A stretch of 64,000 bases of DNA from Hypericibacter sp050729195 (lineage in GTDB: Bacteria; Pseudomonadota; Alphaproteobacteria; Dongiales; Dongiaceae): positions 17,972-81,971 of the forward strand of contig NZ_JBOHKS010000262.1 of NCBI RefSeq assembly GCF_050729195.1, written 5' to 3'. This document shows positions 1 to 8,343 of this stretch, piece after piece (positions within the stretch are counted from its first letter, which is position 1; each line of letters opens with the position of its first letter). The translations under genes and the position numbers were made by a program. A model generated the notes under the pieces. The model did not search any database. It was not told where the DNA came from and worked only from the letters and a program-made list of their open reading frames with translations.

Positions 1-567
1 TTCCTCCACGAATATGACCGCCTGACCCTGCTCAACATGTCGATCCATCATCTCGACGTGCTGCGCTTCCTGTTCGGCGATCCCAACGACATCTACACGG
101 CCGTCCGGTCCGATCCGCGCACGACCTTTCCCCATCGCGACGGCATCACCGTCTCCACCATGACCTTCCCCTCGGGCCTCATGGCGGTGTCGATGGAAGA
201 TGTGTGGAGCGGTCCGCGCGAAGAGGGCTACGAGTCCGACATCTACATCAAATGGCGGGTCGAAGGCACCGAAGGCGTCGCCCAGGGCACCATCGGCTGG
301 CCCGATTATCCGAAGGGGTCGCCCTCGACCCTGCGCTACTGCTCGAAGAAGGCGACTGGAGGCAAGTGGGTGCAGCCGACCTGGTCGACCATGTGGTTCC
401 CCAATGCCTTCAAGGGCGTGATGGAGCAGCTGCAATATGCACTCAAGACCAACACCCGGCCGCTGCTCGAAGGCCAGGACAATGTGAAGACCATGGCCCT
501 GATCGAAGCCGGCTATCGCTCGATGGCCGAGCGCCGCGCCGTGCGCCTCGACGAATTTCCCATCTGA
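1..567 (+). CDS. Gfo/Idh/MocA-family oxidoreductase, C-terminal part (5' end outside window)
   Basis: The reading frame is open from base 1, so the N-terminal NAD(P)-binding Rossmann half lies outside the window. What remains is the alpha/beta C-terminal domain of the Gfo/Idh/MocA family, with a HHLD segment near codon 15 typical of the substrate-side helix and a C-terminal Q(D)NVKTMALIEAGYRSM helix. Such enzymes oxidise or reduce sugars, inositols or sugar acids with NAD(P). It is the first visible gene of a same-strand run with a TIM-barrel isomerase, a mutarotase-like protein and an SDR, so a sugar or polyol substrate is likely. The internal ATG at 37 is not taken as the start because homology-like sequence continues upstream of it. 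Confidence 0.85.
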   Translation, partial: FLHEYDRLTLLNMSIHHLDVLRFLFGDPNDIYTAVRSDPRTTFPHRDGITVSTMTFPSGLMAVSMEDVWSGPREEGYESDIYIKWRVEGTEGVAQGTIGWPDYPKGSPSTLRYCSKKATGGKWVQPTWSTMWFPNAFKGVMEQLQYALKTNTRPLLEGQDNVKTMALIEAGYRSMAERRAVRLDEFPI

Positions 568-596
568 ACCGCACCATCATCGGAGGAGGATAACCC

Positions 597-1505
597 ATGA
601 TCCAGGTCGGTATTTTCTCAGGATACTTCCCCTACACGTTGAAAGAGCAGGCCCAAAAGATCAGGGCGCACGGCTTCAACACGGTGCAGCTCGATCTGGC
701 GTTCAAGGACATCGACTTCTCGACGCCCGAATCGATCACCAAGGAAAAGGCCAAGACCGTTCGCGAGACTTTCCGCGATCATGATCTGCCGGTCTGCTGC
801 ATTTCGGGTTACACCAACATCGTGCATCCCAATCCGGCCGAGCGGAAGAAGCGCCTCGACTATCTCAAGGCGATCATCCGCAATGCGCGCCATTTCGGCT
901 CGCCCTATGTCATCTCCGAGACCGGTACCTTCAACACGGAATCCGACTGGGTCGCGCATCCGAAGAACAAGACCGAGGAAGGCTTCCAGGAATGCAAAGC
1001 CGTGGTCAAGGAGCTGTCGCAGATCGCCTATGACCATGGTGCGATGTTCCTGCTCGAGACCTATGTGAACAATGTGGTGGGCTCGGTCGAGGAGACGGTC
1101 CGCCTGTTCGCCGAGGTCGATCACCCGGGCCTTGGCTTGCTGATGGATCCGACCAACTACTTCGAGTCTCACAACATCGATAAGATGGACGGGGTCTTGA
1201 AGCAGATGTTCGACACGCTTGCCGACAAGATCCGCATCTCCCATGCCAAGGACGTGAAGCGCTCGGGCGGCGACAAGTCCGAGAAGCATGCCGACATCGA
1301 CGCCTCGGAATCGCACACCTTCCGCGGCGTCGGCGAGATCGAGCTGCCGGCCCCGGGGCTAGGCTCGCTGAATTACGACTATTATCTCAAGCGCCTCAGC
1401 GAGAAGCATCCGAACATCCCGATCATCATCGAGCATCTCGACGAGACGGATGTGCCGCGGGCGAAGAAGTTCATCGACGGTCGCCTGCGCGCCAACGGCG
1501 TCTGA
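597..1505 (+). CDS. Sugar phosphate isomerase/epimerase-like TIM barrel
   Basis: A 302-residue protein of the xylose-isomerase-like TIM-barrel superfamily (AP endonuclease 2 fold). Four residues sit where the divalent metal ligands of this fold occur: Glu154 (LLETY), Asp184 (LLMDP), His216 (ISHAKD) and Glu279 (IIEHLD). A strong ribosome-binding site, GGAGGAGG at 582-589, lies 7 bases before the ATG. It follows the oxidoreductase by 29 bases and precedes a mutarotase-like gene. It probably isomerises or epimerises a keto-sugar made by the upstream dehydrogenase. The exact substrate cannot be read from the sequence; keto-inositol or 3-keto-sugar dehydratase/isomerase activities are also possible in this family. 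Confidence 0.8.
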   Translation: MIQVGIFSGYFPYTLKEQAQKIRAHGFNTVQLDLAFKDIDFSTPESITKEKAKTVRETFRDHDLPVCCISGYTNIVHPNPAERKKRLDYLKAIIRNARHFGSPYVISETGTFNTESDWVAHPKNKTEEGFQECKAVVKELSQIAYDHGAMFLLETYVNNVVGSVEETVRLFAEVDHPGLGLLMDPTNYFESHNIDKMDGVLKQMFDTLADKIRISHAKDVKRSGGDKSEKHADIDASESHTFRGVGEIELPAPGLGSLNYDYYLKRLSEKHPNIPIIIEHLDETDVPRAKKFIDGRLRANGV

Positions 1506-1521
1506 TCGAGAGAAAGCGGCG

Positions 1522-1550
1522 GAGGCCGGCATCGCCGCGATGCCGGCCTC
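1522..1550 (+). terminator. Strong GC hairpin between isomerase and DUF4432 genes
   Basis: A perfect 13-bp inverted repeat (1522-1534 and 1538-1550) with a 3-base loop begins 17 bases after the isomerase stop. Only a short T stretch follows (GTTT), so it could be a weak terminator, an attenuator or a 3'-end stabilising structure inside the operon. Confidence 0.55.
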
Positions 1551-1600
1551 GCAGCCGTTTCGCGCGGCCAAAGACTGGAACAGGCTTTCGAGGTTTGATC

Positions 1601-2812
1601 ATGGTGCAGCTTTTCGGCCGCTCCTATACCCGCCGCGAGGTGGCGGCCCATGCCGGTATGCTGTCGCAGTTCGCCGGCGTGCGGCTGATGACATTGGGCG
1701 ACGGCGTCGAGCGCGGCATTCGCATGCTCGAGTTCCGCACCGGCTCGGGGCTGCGCTTCACCGTGCTGCTCGACCGCGCCTTCGACGTGGCCGATTGCGA
1801 ATATAAGGGCCAGGCCATCGGCTGGAACTCGCCCAGCGGTTTTCGCCATCCGGGCCTCCATGAGTATGAAGGGGAGGGCGGGCTGGCCTGGCTGCGTTCC
1901 TTCTCGGGTCTGGTCGTGACCTGCGGGCTCGACCACATCCTCTTCATGCATGAGGACAAATCGGACCATTACCATTACGTCCATCGCAAGTCGGTCAGCA
2001 GCTCGATCCATGGCCGCATCTCGACCATTCCCGGCAAGCTGATCTCCTATGGCGAGCAATGGGACGGCGACGAATGCACCCTGTTCTGCGAGGGCGTGAT
2101 CCAGCAATCGGCGGTGTTCGGCGAGGATCTCCATCTGATCCGCCGCATCGAGGCGAAGCTGGGCGCCAGCGAGTTCACGATCCAGGATCGGGTGGTCAAT
2201 CACGGCTTCTACCGCACGCCGCATATGTTCTGCTACCACATCAATATCGGCCATCCGGTGCTGTCGGAGGGCTCGCGCTATCTGGCGCCGGTCGCCCATA
2301 CGGTCTGGGCCGCCCATGCCGACGACTATAAGAAGCAGGAAGTCGGCTATCGCCGCTTGCCGGGACCGCGCGCCAATTTCCACGAGCAGGTCTGGCAGCA
2401 TGCGATGGCGGCCGACGCCGCCGGTCAGATTCCGGTCGCCATCGTCAACGACGCGCTGGGGTTGGGCTTCCTGGTCGAGACCAACAAGAACGAGTTTCCC
2501 TGCCAGTTCCAATGGCAGAATTTCCAGGAAGGGCAATATGCGGTCGGCATCGAGCCCTCGACCAACCATGTCTATGGCAAGCCCTTCGCACAGGAGCGGG
2601 GCGAGCTGATCTGGCTCGAGCATGGCGAGGAGAAGCGCTACAGGACCCGCTTCGCCGTCCTCGACGGGGCACAGGCCATCGCAGCCACCGAGAAGCGCAT
2701 CACGGCCATCGCCACGCAGCCCGACAGCGACTATCCGGCGCCGAGCAATCGCTGGGACCCGATCCCCGGTCGGGGCAAACCAGCGCGCCAGACGACGGGA
2801 GCCCGGGCATGA
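1601..2812 (+). CDS. DUF4432 family protein (aldose-1-epimerase-like fold)
   Basis: About 403 residues resembling DUF4432 proteins, which share the galactose-mutarotase beta-sandwich fold. The frame is open from a TTG at 1595, but the ATG at 1601, preceded by a weak purine-rich site, is the better start. Histidine-rich stretches (HEDKSDHYHYVHRKS, near residues 117-131) and a conserved-looking EPSTNH segment are compatible with carbohydrate binding. Its stop overlaps the next gene start by four bases (ATGA at 2809-2812), so the two are likely translated together. It probably interconverts sugar anomers or binds a sugar intermediate of this cluster; no activity can be assigned. Confidence 0.75.
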   Translation: MVQLFGRSYTRREVAAHAGMLSQFAGVRLMTLGDGVERGIRMLEFRTGSGLRFTVLLDRAFDVADCEYKGQAIGWNSPSGFRHPGLHEYEGEGGLAWLRSFSGLVVTCGLDHILFMHEDKSDHYHYVHRKSVSSSIHGRISTIPGKLISYGEQWDGDECTLFCEGVIQQSAVFGEDLHLIRRIEAKLGASEFTIQDRVVNHGFYRTPHMFCYHINIGHPVLSEGSRYLAPVAHTVWAAHADDYKKQEVGYRRLPGPRANFHEQVWQHAMAADAAGQIPVAIVNDALGLGFLVETNKNEFPCQFQWQNFQEGQYAVGIEPSTNHVYGKPFAQERGELIWLEHGEEKRYRTRFAVLDGAQAIAATEKRITAIATQPDSDYPAPSNRWDPIPGRGKPARQTTGARA

Positions 2813-3561
2813 CGCTCAAGGGCAAGACCGTTCTCTATACAGGAGCCGCGGGCGGCCTCGGCCACGACACCTCGCTCGCCATGGCGGCGGCGGGTGCCCG
2901 CGTCATTGCGATCGACAGCGATCCGGTCAAGGCCGAACGGCTTGCCAATTCGGCCAAGCATGTTAGCCCGGGCTCGATCGCCCTGGAAGCGATCGATCTC
3001 GGCGACCTCAAGGGCCTCGCGCGCCGGCTGGACGAGATCGCCAAGCGCGAGGGCGGCTTCGACGTCGTCATCAACAACGCCGCGATCTATCCCTCGAAGC
3101 CGTTCGAGGAGTTCACGGTCGAGGAGCATCAGGCGGTGCAGCGCGTCAATGTCGATGCCGGGATCGTCTGCGTGCAGGCGGCATTGCCCTACATGAAGCG
3201 CAAGGGCTGGGGCCGGATCGTCAATATCTCGAGCGTGACCTTCTATGGCGGCTGGGCGTTGCTCTCGCCCTATGTCGCCTCGAAGGCGGCGCTGGTGGGG
3301 CTGACCCGCGCCTGGGCGCGTGAGTTCGGGCCGCATGGCATCACCGTCAATGCGATCGCGCCCGGCGCCTTTCCGACCGACGCCGAGAAGATCCATCCCG
3401 ACCCCGAGGGCTATACCCGCTTCGTGCTGGACCATCAGTCGCTCAAGCGCCGCGGTTCGGCGACCGACATCGCCAACGCGATCCTGTTCTTCATCTCCGA
3501 CCAATCCAGCTTCGTCACCGGCCAGACGCTCAATGTCGATGGCGGCTGGGTGATGCACTAA
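2809..3561 (+). CDS. SDR-family oxidoreductase
   Basis: A 250-residue classical short-chain dehydrogenase. It has the cofactor motif TGAAGGLG at residues 11-18, an Asp at the end of beta-2 (IAIDSD) favouring NAD(H), the NNAA motif, a catalytic Ser in ISSV, and Tyr155-x-x-x-Lys159. The start is the ATG at 2809, overlapping the DUF4432 stop. Longer frames upstream lie inside the neighbour and are discarded. The context suggests a sugar or sugar-acid dehydrogenase, for example the step feeding a lactone or keto-acid to the dehydratase-like enzyme at the end of this cluster. Substrate unknown. Confidence 0.88.
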   Translation: MTLKGKTVLYTGAAGGLGHDTSLAMAAAGARVIAIDSDPVKAERLANSAKHVSPGSIALEAIDLGDLKGLARRLDEIAKREGGFDVVINNAAIYPSKPFEEFTVEEHQAVQRVNVDAGIVCVQAALPYMKRKGWGRIVNISSVTFYGGWALLSPYVASKAALVGLTRAWAREFGPHGITVNAIAPGAFPTDAEKIHPDPEGYTRFVLDHQSLKRRGSATDIANAILFFISDQSSFVTGQTLNVDGGWVMH

Positions 3562-3587
3562 TCAAGCTCCACGAGGTTTCTTCGATC

Positions 3588-4781
3588 ATGGGTATTCTGA
3601 CCGGCTATCGCGTTCTCGACTGCTCGATCGCCATGGCGGGGCCGTTCGCGGCCCAGAGGCTGGGCGATCTGGGCGCCGATGTCGTGAAGGTCGAACCGGT
3701 GACGGGCGAATGGCAACGCCATGTCGCGGCGGGCGGCGCCAAGGGCAATCGCGTCAATGTCTCCTTCCTCTCGCTCAACCGCAACAAGCGCTCGATCGCG
3801 GTCGATCTGAAGTCCGAAGACGGCAAGGCCGTGCTGATGGATCTGGTGCGCACGGCCGACGTGTTCCTGCAGAATTATCGCCCGGGCGTCGCCAAGCGGC
3901 TGGGCGTCGATTACGAGAGCCTCTCCAAGATCAACCCGAAGCTCATCTATGTCTCGATGTCGGGCTATGGCGAGACCGGTCCCTATATCAACAAGCCGGG
4001 CCAGGATCTGGTGCTGCAGGGCATGTCGGGCGCGATGCTCTCGGCCGGCCGGGAAGGCGAGGCGCCGACACCAGCAGGCCAGTATCTGGTCGATGCCGTG
4101 ACGGCCTACACAGCCTTCGAAGGTGCGCTGGCAGCGCTGCTGCATCGCGAGCGTACCGGCGAGGGGCAGTTGGTCACGGTCAACATGCTCGACGCCATCA
4201 CGACCCTGCAGATGCAGGAGTTGTCGATCTTCACGGTAGCCGGCAAGCCGCAGTCGCGCTCGGCCGAGCCCCACGCCCATGTCTATATCCGGGCCCCCTA
4301 TGGCGCCTTCGCCACCAAGGACGGGTCGATCATCGTCGCCTTTCCGAGCCTCAAGAAGCTCGGCGGGCTGATCGGCGAGGATTCCTTCCTGACGATGGAG
4401 GACGAGACCGATTCCTGGTCCCGCCGCGACGAGATCTTCGCCAAGACCCGCGAGCGGCTGAAGACCCGCACCAGCGCCGAATGGCTCGAGCTCTTCGCGG
4501 CCAACGATATCTGGGCGGGTCCGGTTTATGGCTATGAGGATCTGGTCAAGGATCCGCAGATCAAGCTCAACGGCACCTTCGTCGAATATGACCATCCGAC
4601 CGAGGGCCATGTGAAGACGCCGGGCTTCCCGATCAAGTTCTCCAAGACGCCCTCGACGGTCGAGCGCGGGGCGCCGCTCGCGGGCGAGCATACGCGCGAG
4701 ATCCTGAAGGCCGCCGGCTATGACGATGCGCGGATCGATGCGCTGATGAAGTCGGGCGCGCTCGCCGAAACCAAAATCTAG
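3588..4781 (+). CDS. CaiB/BaiF class III CoA-transferase
   Basis: A 397-residue family III CoA-transferase that would move CoA from one carboxylic acid to another. It carries the N-terminal LGADVVKVE block, the NKRSIAVDL block, and Asp140 in the PGQDLVLQ segment, matching the aspartate that forms the acyl anhydride intermediate. Length is normal for the family. It starts 26 bases after the SDR and ends 2 bases before a binding-protein-like gene. A CoA-transferase and an enoyl-CoA hydratase homologue inside an otherwise sugar-like cluster is unusual and points to activation of a carboxylic acid. Confidence 0.92.
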   Translation: MGILTGYRVLDCSIAMAGPFAAQRLGDLGADVVKVEPVTGEWQRHVAAGGAKGNRVNVSFLSLNRNKRSIAVDLKSEDGKAVLMDLVRTADVFLQNYRPGVAKRLGVDYESLSKINPKLIYVSMSGYGETGPYINKPGQDLVLQGMSGAMLSAGREGEAPTPAGQYLVDAVTAYTAFEGALAALLHRERTGEGQLVTVNMLDAITTLQMQELSIFTVAGKPQSRSAEPHAHVYIRAPYGAFATKDGSIIVAFPSLKKLGGLIGEDSFLTMEDETDSWSRRDEIFAKTRERLKTRTSAEWLELFAANDIWAGPVYGYEDLVKDPQIKLNGTFVEYDHPTEGHVKTPGFPIKFSKTPSTVERGAPLAGEHTREILKAAGYDDARIDALMKSGALAETKI

Positions 4782-4783
4782 CC

Positions 4784-5935
4784 ATGCCGGCCTATCGGGG
4801 ACTGACCTGGGATCATCCGCGCGGCTACAAGGCGCTGCAGGCGGCGGCCGCGCGGTTGGACGAGGCGCGCGACGGGCTGACGATCCAGTGGGACCGCCAG
4901 CCGCTCGAGGGTTTCGAATCCCATCCGATCGACGATCTCTGCCGCCGCTACGACATCGTCGTGCTCGATCATCCCCATATCGGCGAGGCGGTCGCCAAGC
5001 GCTGCCTGCAGCCGCTGGAAGCCATCTTCGCGAGCGACGAGATCGCGGCTTGGGCGCGAGACACGATCGGGCCCTGTCTGACGAGCTATCGCTATGCCGG
5101 TTCGCATTGGGCGCTGCCGCTCGATGCGGCGACGCAGGTGATGGCGCTGCGCCCCGATCTCCTGGATCGCGATCCGCCGGCGAGCTGGGCCGAGGTGGCG
5201 GCGCTGCCGGCGAGCATTCCTCTCTGTCTCTCGCTGGCGGGACCGCATGCGATCCTGAGCCTCATGTCGATCGCAGTCTCGCTGGGCGAGGCCCCGGGTG
5301 CTCAAGATCCTCAGCGCTTCCTGTCGCCGCAGATGGTGGCAGCCGCGCTCGACATCCTGCGGCCCTTGAGCGCGCGCAGCCTGCCGGCCGCCCGCGATCT
5401 CAATCCGATCGGGATCCTGAACCGGATGGCCGCGGGCGACGACTTGGCGCTCTGCCCTCTGGTTTATGGCTATGTGAACTACGCGGCGCCGCGCGATCCC
5501 AAGGCCAAACGCGTCGCCTTTCACAACGCGCCTGCGGCCAAGCCCGCGGGCAGGCCCGGCTCGACCCTCGGCGGCACCGGAATCGCCATCAGCACGCGCT
5601 GCCAGGTTTTGCCGGTGCTGCTCGATCATCTCCGCTGGCTCATGGGCCCCGAGGCCCAGACCGGTTTCATCCCGGCCCACGAGGGACAACCCAGCCGGCG
5701 CGATTCCTGGCAGGATGCGGGCATCAACGCCGCCTGGGACGATTTCTACAAGAACTGTTTCCGGACGCTGGAACAGGCTTGGGTCCGGCCCCGCTTCGAC
5801 GGCTATATCGCGTTCCAGACGCAGGCCTCGGCCCTCCTGCGGGAGGGCCTGAACGAACGGCAGCCTGCCGTCGGCATTGCCGGCAGGTTACAGAGTTGCT
5901 ACGCCGCCTTGCGCCCGACAGGCGCCGAACTTTGA
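4784..5935 (+). CDS. Solute-binding-protein-like protein without a signal peptide
   Basis: A 383-residue protein whose pattern matches family 1 extracellular solute-binding proteins: YDIVVLDHPHIG near residue 62, the hinge-like SHWALPLDAATQ near 107, and STLGGTGIAIS near 261. The N terminus (MPAYRGLTWDHPRG) has no signal peptide, Tat motif or lipobox, and the start is fixed by the CoA-transferase stop two bases upstream. It is therefore predicted to stay in the cytoplasm. No transporter genes accompany it. It sits between a CoA-transferase and an enoyl-CoA hydratase homologue, so an intracellular ligand-binding or accessory role is more likely than transport. The function is not known. Confidence 0.75.
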   Translation: MPAYRGLTWDHPRGYKALQAAAARLDEARDGLTIQWDRQPLEGFESHPIDDLCRRYDIVVLDHPHIGEAVAKRCLQPLEAIFASDEIAAWARDTIGPCLTSYRYAGSHWALPLDAATQVMALRPDLLDRDPPASWAEVAALPASIPLCLSLAGPHAILSLMSIAVSLGEAPGAQDPQRFLSPQMVAAALDILRPLSARSLPAARDLNPIGILNRMAAGDDLALCPLVYGYVNYAAPRDPKAKRVAFHNAPAAKPAGRPGSTLGGTGIAISTRCQVLPVLLDHLRWLMGPEAQTGFIPAHEGQPSRRDSWQDAGINAAWDDFYKNCFRTLEQAWVRPRFDGYIAFQTQASALLREGLNERQPAVGIAGRLQSCYAALRPTGAEL

Positions 5936-5944
5936 GGTTGGACG

Positions 5945-6715
5945 ATGGACGAGAACATCCTCTGCACGGTCGAGAACCAGATCGCGACCATCACGCTGAA
6001 CCGGCCGGCGAAGCTCAATGCCATGACGCCGGAGATGATCCAGTCGATCATCGAGGCGATCGAGCGCTGCAATCGCGACGACACTGTGCGCGTCGTGATC
6101 GTGACCGGAGCGGGGGAGAAATCCTTCTGCGCCGGATCCGACATCCGCGAGCTCGACACCTATCCGACGCCCTGGGCCTTCCGCTCGCGCCCCGATTATT
6201 GCGACGCCGTGCGCAAGCTGGTGAAGCCCTCGATCGCGGCGGTCAATGGCTATGCCTTTGGCGGCGGGCTCGAGACCGCGATGAGCTGCGACATCCGCAT
6301 CTGCTCGCCCAATGCGCGGTTCGCGGCGCCCGAGATCAAGCTGGGCTGGATCGGCGGCGGCGGCATGGCGGTCAATCTCGCCCATGCGGTCGGGCCCTCG
6401 AACGCGGCCCTCATGATCATGACTGGCGATCCGATCGAGGCCGAGAAAGCGCTGGCCTGGGGCCTGGTGAGCGAGGTCGTGGCTTCGGACAAGCTGATGG
6501 ACCGGGCGCGCGAGATCGCCGGCGCCATCGCGGCGCGGGCGCCGATCGCGGCCGAGACCGCCAAGCTCAATCTGCGCGCGGCCTTCTCGATGCCGCTCGA
6601 CAAGGCGATCGAGTATGAGCGCGACCTCCAGACCGTCTGTTTCGCGACCGAGGACGCGATGGAAGGCCGCCAAGCCTTCAAGGAAAAGCGCGCGCCCGTC
6701 TTCAAGCGCCGCTGA
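5945..6715 (+). CDS. Enoyl-CoA hydratase/isomerase family protein
   Basis: A 256-residue crotonase-fold protein with both oxyanion-hole segments (FCAGSDIREL near residue 60 and YAFGGGLETA near 103). Compared with mitochondrial enoyl-CoA hydratase, the first catalytic glutamate is kept (APEIKLG), but the second one, in the AVGxSxAxE segment, is replaced by leucine (AVGPSNAAL). The protein may thus be an isomerase, hydrolase or other crotonase-type enzyme rather than a standard hydratase. It lies 9 bases after the binding-protein-like gene and 9 bases before the FAH-family gene, in one apparent operon. It probably acts on the CoA ester made by the CoA-transferase. Confidence 0.9.
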   Translation: MDENILCTVENQIATITLNRPAKLNAMTPEMIQSIIEAIERCNRDDTVRVVIVTGAGEKSFCAGSDIRELDTYPTPWAFRSRPDYCDAVRKLVKPSIAAVNGYAFGGGLETAMSCDIRICSPNARFAAPEIKLGWIGGGGMAVNLAHAVGPSNAALMIMTGDPIEAEKALAWGLVSEVVASDKLMDRAREIAGAIAARAPIAAETAKLNLRAAFSMPLDKAIEYERDLQTVCFATEDAMEGRQAFKEKRAPVFKRR

Positions 6716-6724
6716 GGACCGATC

Positions 6725-7912
6725 ATGAGCCATCCCTTGCCCTTGGGCCTGTCGGTCGCGACCACCCTGCCGGAGGATGCCCAGTCGGCGACCCTGATCG
6801 GGCGCGTCTGGCGGCCCGAGCTCGAAGGGCCGTCGGTGGTGCGTCTCGAGGGCGAGGCGCTGGTCGATATCACCAAGGATTTCCCGACGGTCTCGCAGCT
6901 CTGCGAAGAGAATGATCCGGCCAAGGCCGCGAAGGCGGCCAAGGGCGAGGGGGTGGGAAGCCTCGCCGATATCCTGGCCAACACCCCGACCGACCGCCAG
7001 GACAAGAGCAAGCCCTCGCTGCTGGCGCCGATCGATCTACAGGCGGTCAAGGCCTCGGGTGTCACCTTCGTGACCTCGCTGATCGAGCGCGTGATCGAGG
7101 AACAGGCGCGGGGGGCGCCCGAGCGCGCGGCTTCGGTCCGGTCCGAGATCCTGGCCGCCATCGGCAGCGACCTTCGGTCCCTGAAGCCGGGATCGCCCGC
7201 CGCGGCGACGCTCAAGGCACTGCTCATCAAGAAGGGCATCTGGTCGCAATATCTGGAGGTCGGGATCGGGCCCGACGCCGAGATCTTCACCAAGGCCCAG
7301 CCGATGGCCTCGGTCGGCCATGGTGCCGAGATCGGCATCCATCCGGGCTCGACCTGGAACAATCCCGAGCCGGAAGTGGTGCTTGCGGTCTCCTCCGATG
7401 GCCGCATCGTCGGCGCCACGCTCGGCAACGACGTCAATCTGCGCGATTTCGAGGGGCGCTCGGCGCTGCTGCTGGGCAAGGCCAAGGACAACAACGCCTC
7501 CTCGGCGATCGGGCCGTTCCTGCGCCTGTTCGATGGCGGCTTCTCGCTCGACCATGTACGCAAGGCGCATATCGGGCTGCGGGTGGAAGGGCCCAACCAG
7601 TTCCGGCTCCAGGGCGGATCCTCGATCTCGGAGATCAGCCGCGATCCCGAGGAGCTCGTGGAGCAGTTGATCGGCGCCTATCACCAATATCCGGACGGCG
7701 TGGTGCTCTATCTCGGCACCATGTTCGCGCCGATCCAGGACCGGCGCGGGCCGGGGCAGGGCTTCACCCATGAGATCGGCGATATCGTCACGATCTCGAC
7801 TCCGACCCTGGGCAGCCTGACCAATCGTGTCACCACCAGCGACAAGGCGCCGGCCTGGCGCTTCGGCACCACGCAGCTGATGCGCAACCTGGCGAAGCGC
7901 GGCCTGCTCTAA
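6725..7912 (+). CDS. FAH-superfamily hydrolase/dehydratase, 2-keto-3-deoxy-pentonate dehydratase-like
   Basis: A 395-residue fumarylacetoacetate-hydrolase-superfamily protein. The C-terminal catalytic domain contains FTKAQPMASVGHG, NNPEPEVVLAV (metal-binding glutamates), LGNDVNLRDFEGRSALLL and LYLGTMFAP. These blocks resemble the long (about 390-residue) XylX-type subgroup that dehydrates 2-keto-3-deoxy-pentonates or related sugar acids to semialdehydes in non-phosphorylative sugar pathways. That assignment comes from remembered family patterns and is not proven here. It is the last gene of the operon, 9 bases after the crotonase-like gene, and converges on a minus-strand gene 6 bases away. 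Confidence 0.85.
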   Translation: MSHPLPLGLSVATTLPEDAQSATLIGRVWRPELEGPSVVRLEGEALVDITKDFPTVSQLCEENDPAKAAKAAKGEGVGSLADILANTPTDRQDKSKPSLLAPIDLQAVKASGVTFVTSLIERVIEEQARGAPERAASVRSEILAAIGSDLRSLKPGSPAAATLKALLIKKGIWSQYLEVGIGPDAEIFTKAQPMASVGHGAEIGIHPGSTWNNPEPEVVLAVSSDGRIVGATLGNDVNLRDFEGRSALLLGKAKDNNASSAIGPFLRLFDGGFSLDHVRKAHIGLRVEGPNQFRLQGGSSISEISRDPEELVEQLIGAYHQYPDGVVLYLGTMFAPIQDRRGPGQGFTHEIGDIVTISTPTLGSLTNRVTTSDKAPAWRFGTTQLMRNLAKRGLL

Positions 7913-7918
7913 GCGGTC

Positions 7919-8230
7919 TCAGAGGATGCCGGAATTGAGGGTCAGCTGAGCCAGCCGGTCCAGGGCCTCCGTCAGGCGGGCCAGCAGGAGGGCATCGGGT
8001 GGCGCCAGCGGATCGATCCGGGCAAAGGCCTCGGCGGCGGTGCGGAAGCTGTCGATCATCGGGCCGAGCGCGACCCGATTGCACTCGTCCTGGAGCGCCA
8101 TCATCGACGCCAGGGCGGTATTGAGCGCCTGCACGGCGCGGTCGCGTTGGGCGCAGAGCTGGTCGCGATAGAAACCCAGCAACCGGGTCCGACCGGCGTC
8201 CAAGGCCGGATGAGTGACGATGTTCGTCAT
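7919..8230 (-). CDS. Small protein of unknown function downstream of a chemoreceptor
   Basis: A 103-residue, mostly helical protein without a signal peptide or membrane segment. The pattern of Ala, Leu, Arg and Gln suggests an amphipathic helical bundle (RDQLCAQRDRAVQALNTALASMM). It lies 113 bases downstream of the chemoreceptor on the same strand with a hairpin between them, so it may be co-transcribed and could be a receptor-linked helper, but nothing in the sequence proves this. I do not recognise the family. Confidence 0.6.
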   Translation of the reverse strand: MTNIVTHPALDAGRTRLLGFYRDQLCAQRDRAVQALNTALASMMALQDECNRVALGPMIDSFRTAAEAFARIDPLAPPDALLLARLTEALDRLAQLTLNSGIL

Positions 8231-8289
8231 GGCGACGATCCTGAGATGGCGATCCTGAGATGAAGGGCACGATGACAGTGCCGAGGGGC

Positions 8290-8332
8290 CGGAGCGGGTA
8301 GGGCCGGGGTTGTGCGGCCCAAGCCCGCTCCG
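8290..8332. terminator. Two-tier hairpin between chemoreceptor and small unknown gene
   Basis: Outer arms CGGAGCGGG (8290-8298) and CCCGCTCCG (8324-8332) form a 9-bp stem. An inner GGGCC/GGCCC pair (8301-8305, 8316-8320) stacks on top. A T-rich tail (GTTTCCTT) exists only in plus-strand sense. For the minus-strand genes it would be an intercistronic stem or attenuator. For the plus-strand operon it could be a distant terminator. Confidence 0.45.
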
Positions 8333-8343
8333 TTTCCTTGGCG

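Noticed and set aside
1382..2623. 413-residue minus-strand open frame
   Set aside because: It is antisense to the DUF4432 gene and has no family motifs; long antisense frames are expected in GC-rich DNA.
4888..6618. 576-residue plus-strand frame overlapping two genes
   Set aside because: It is Arg/Gly-rich, spans the ends of two well supported genes in another frame and shows no domain.
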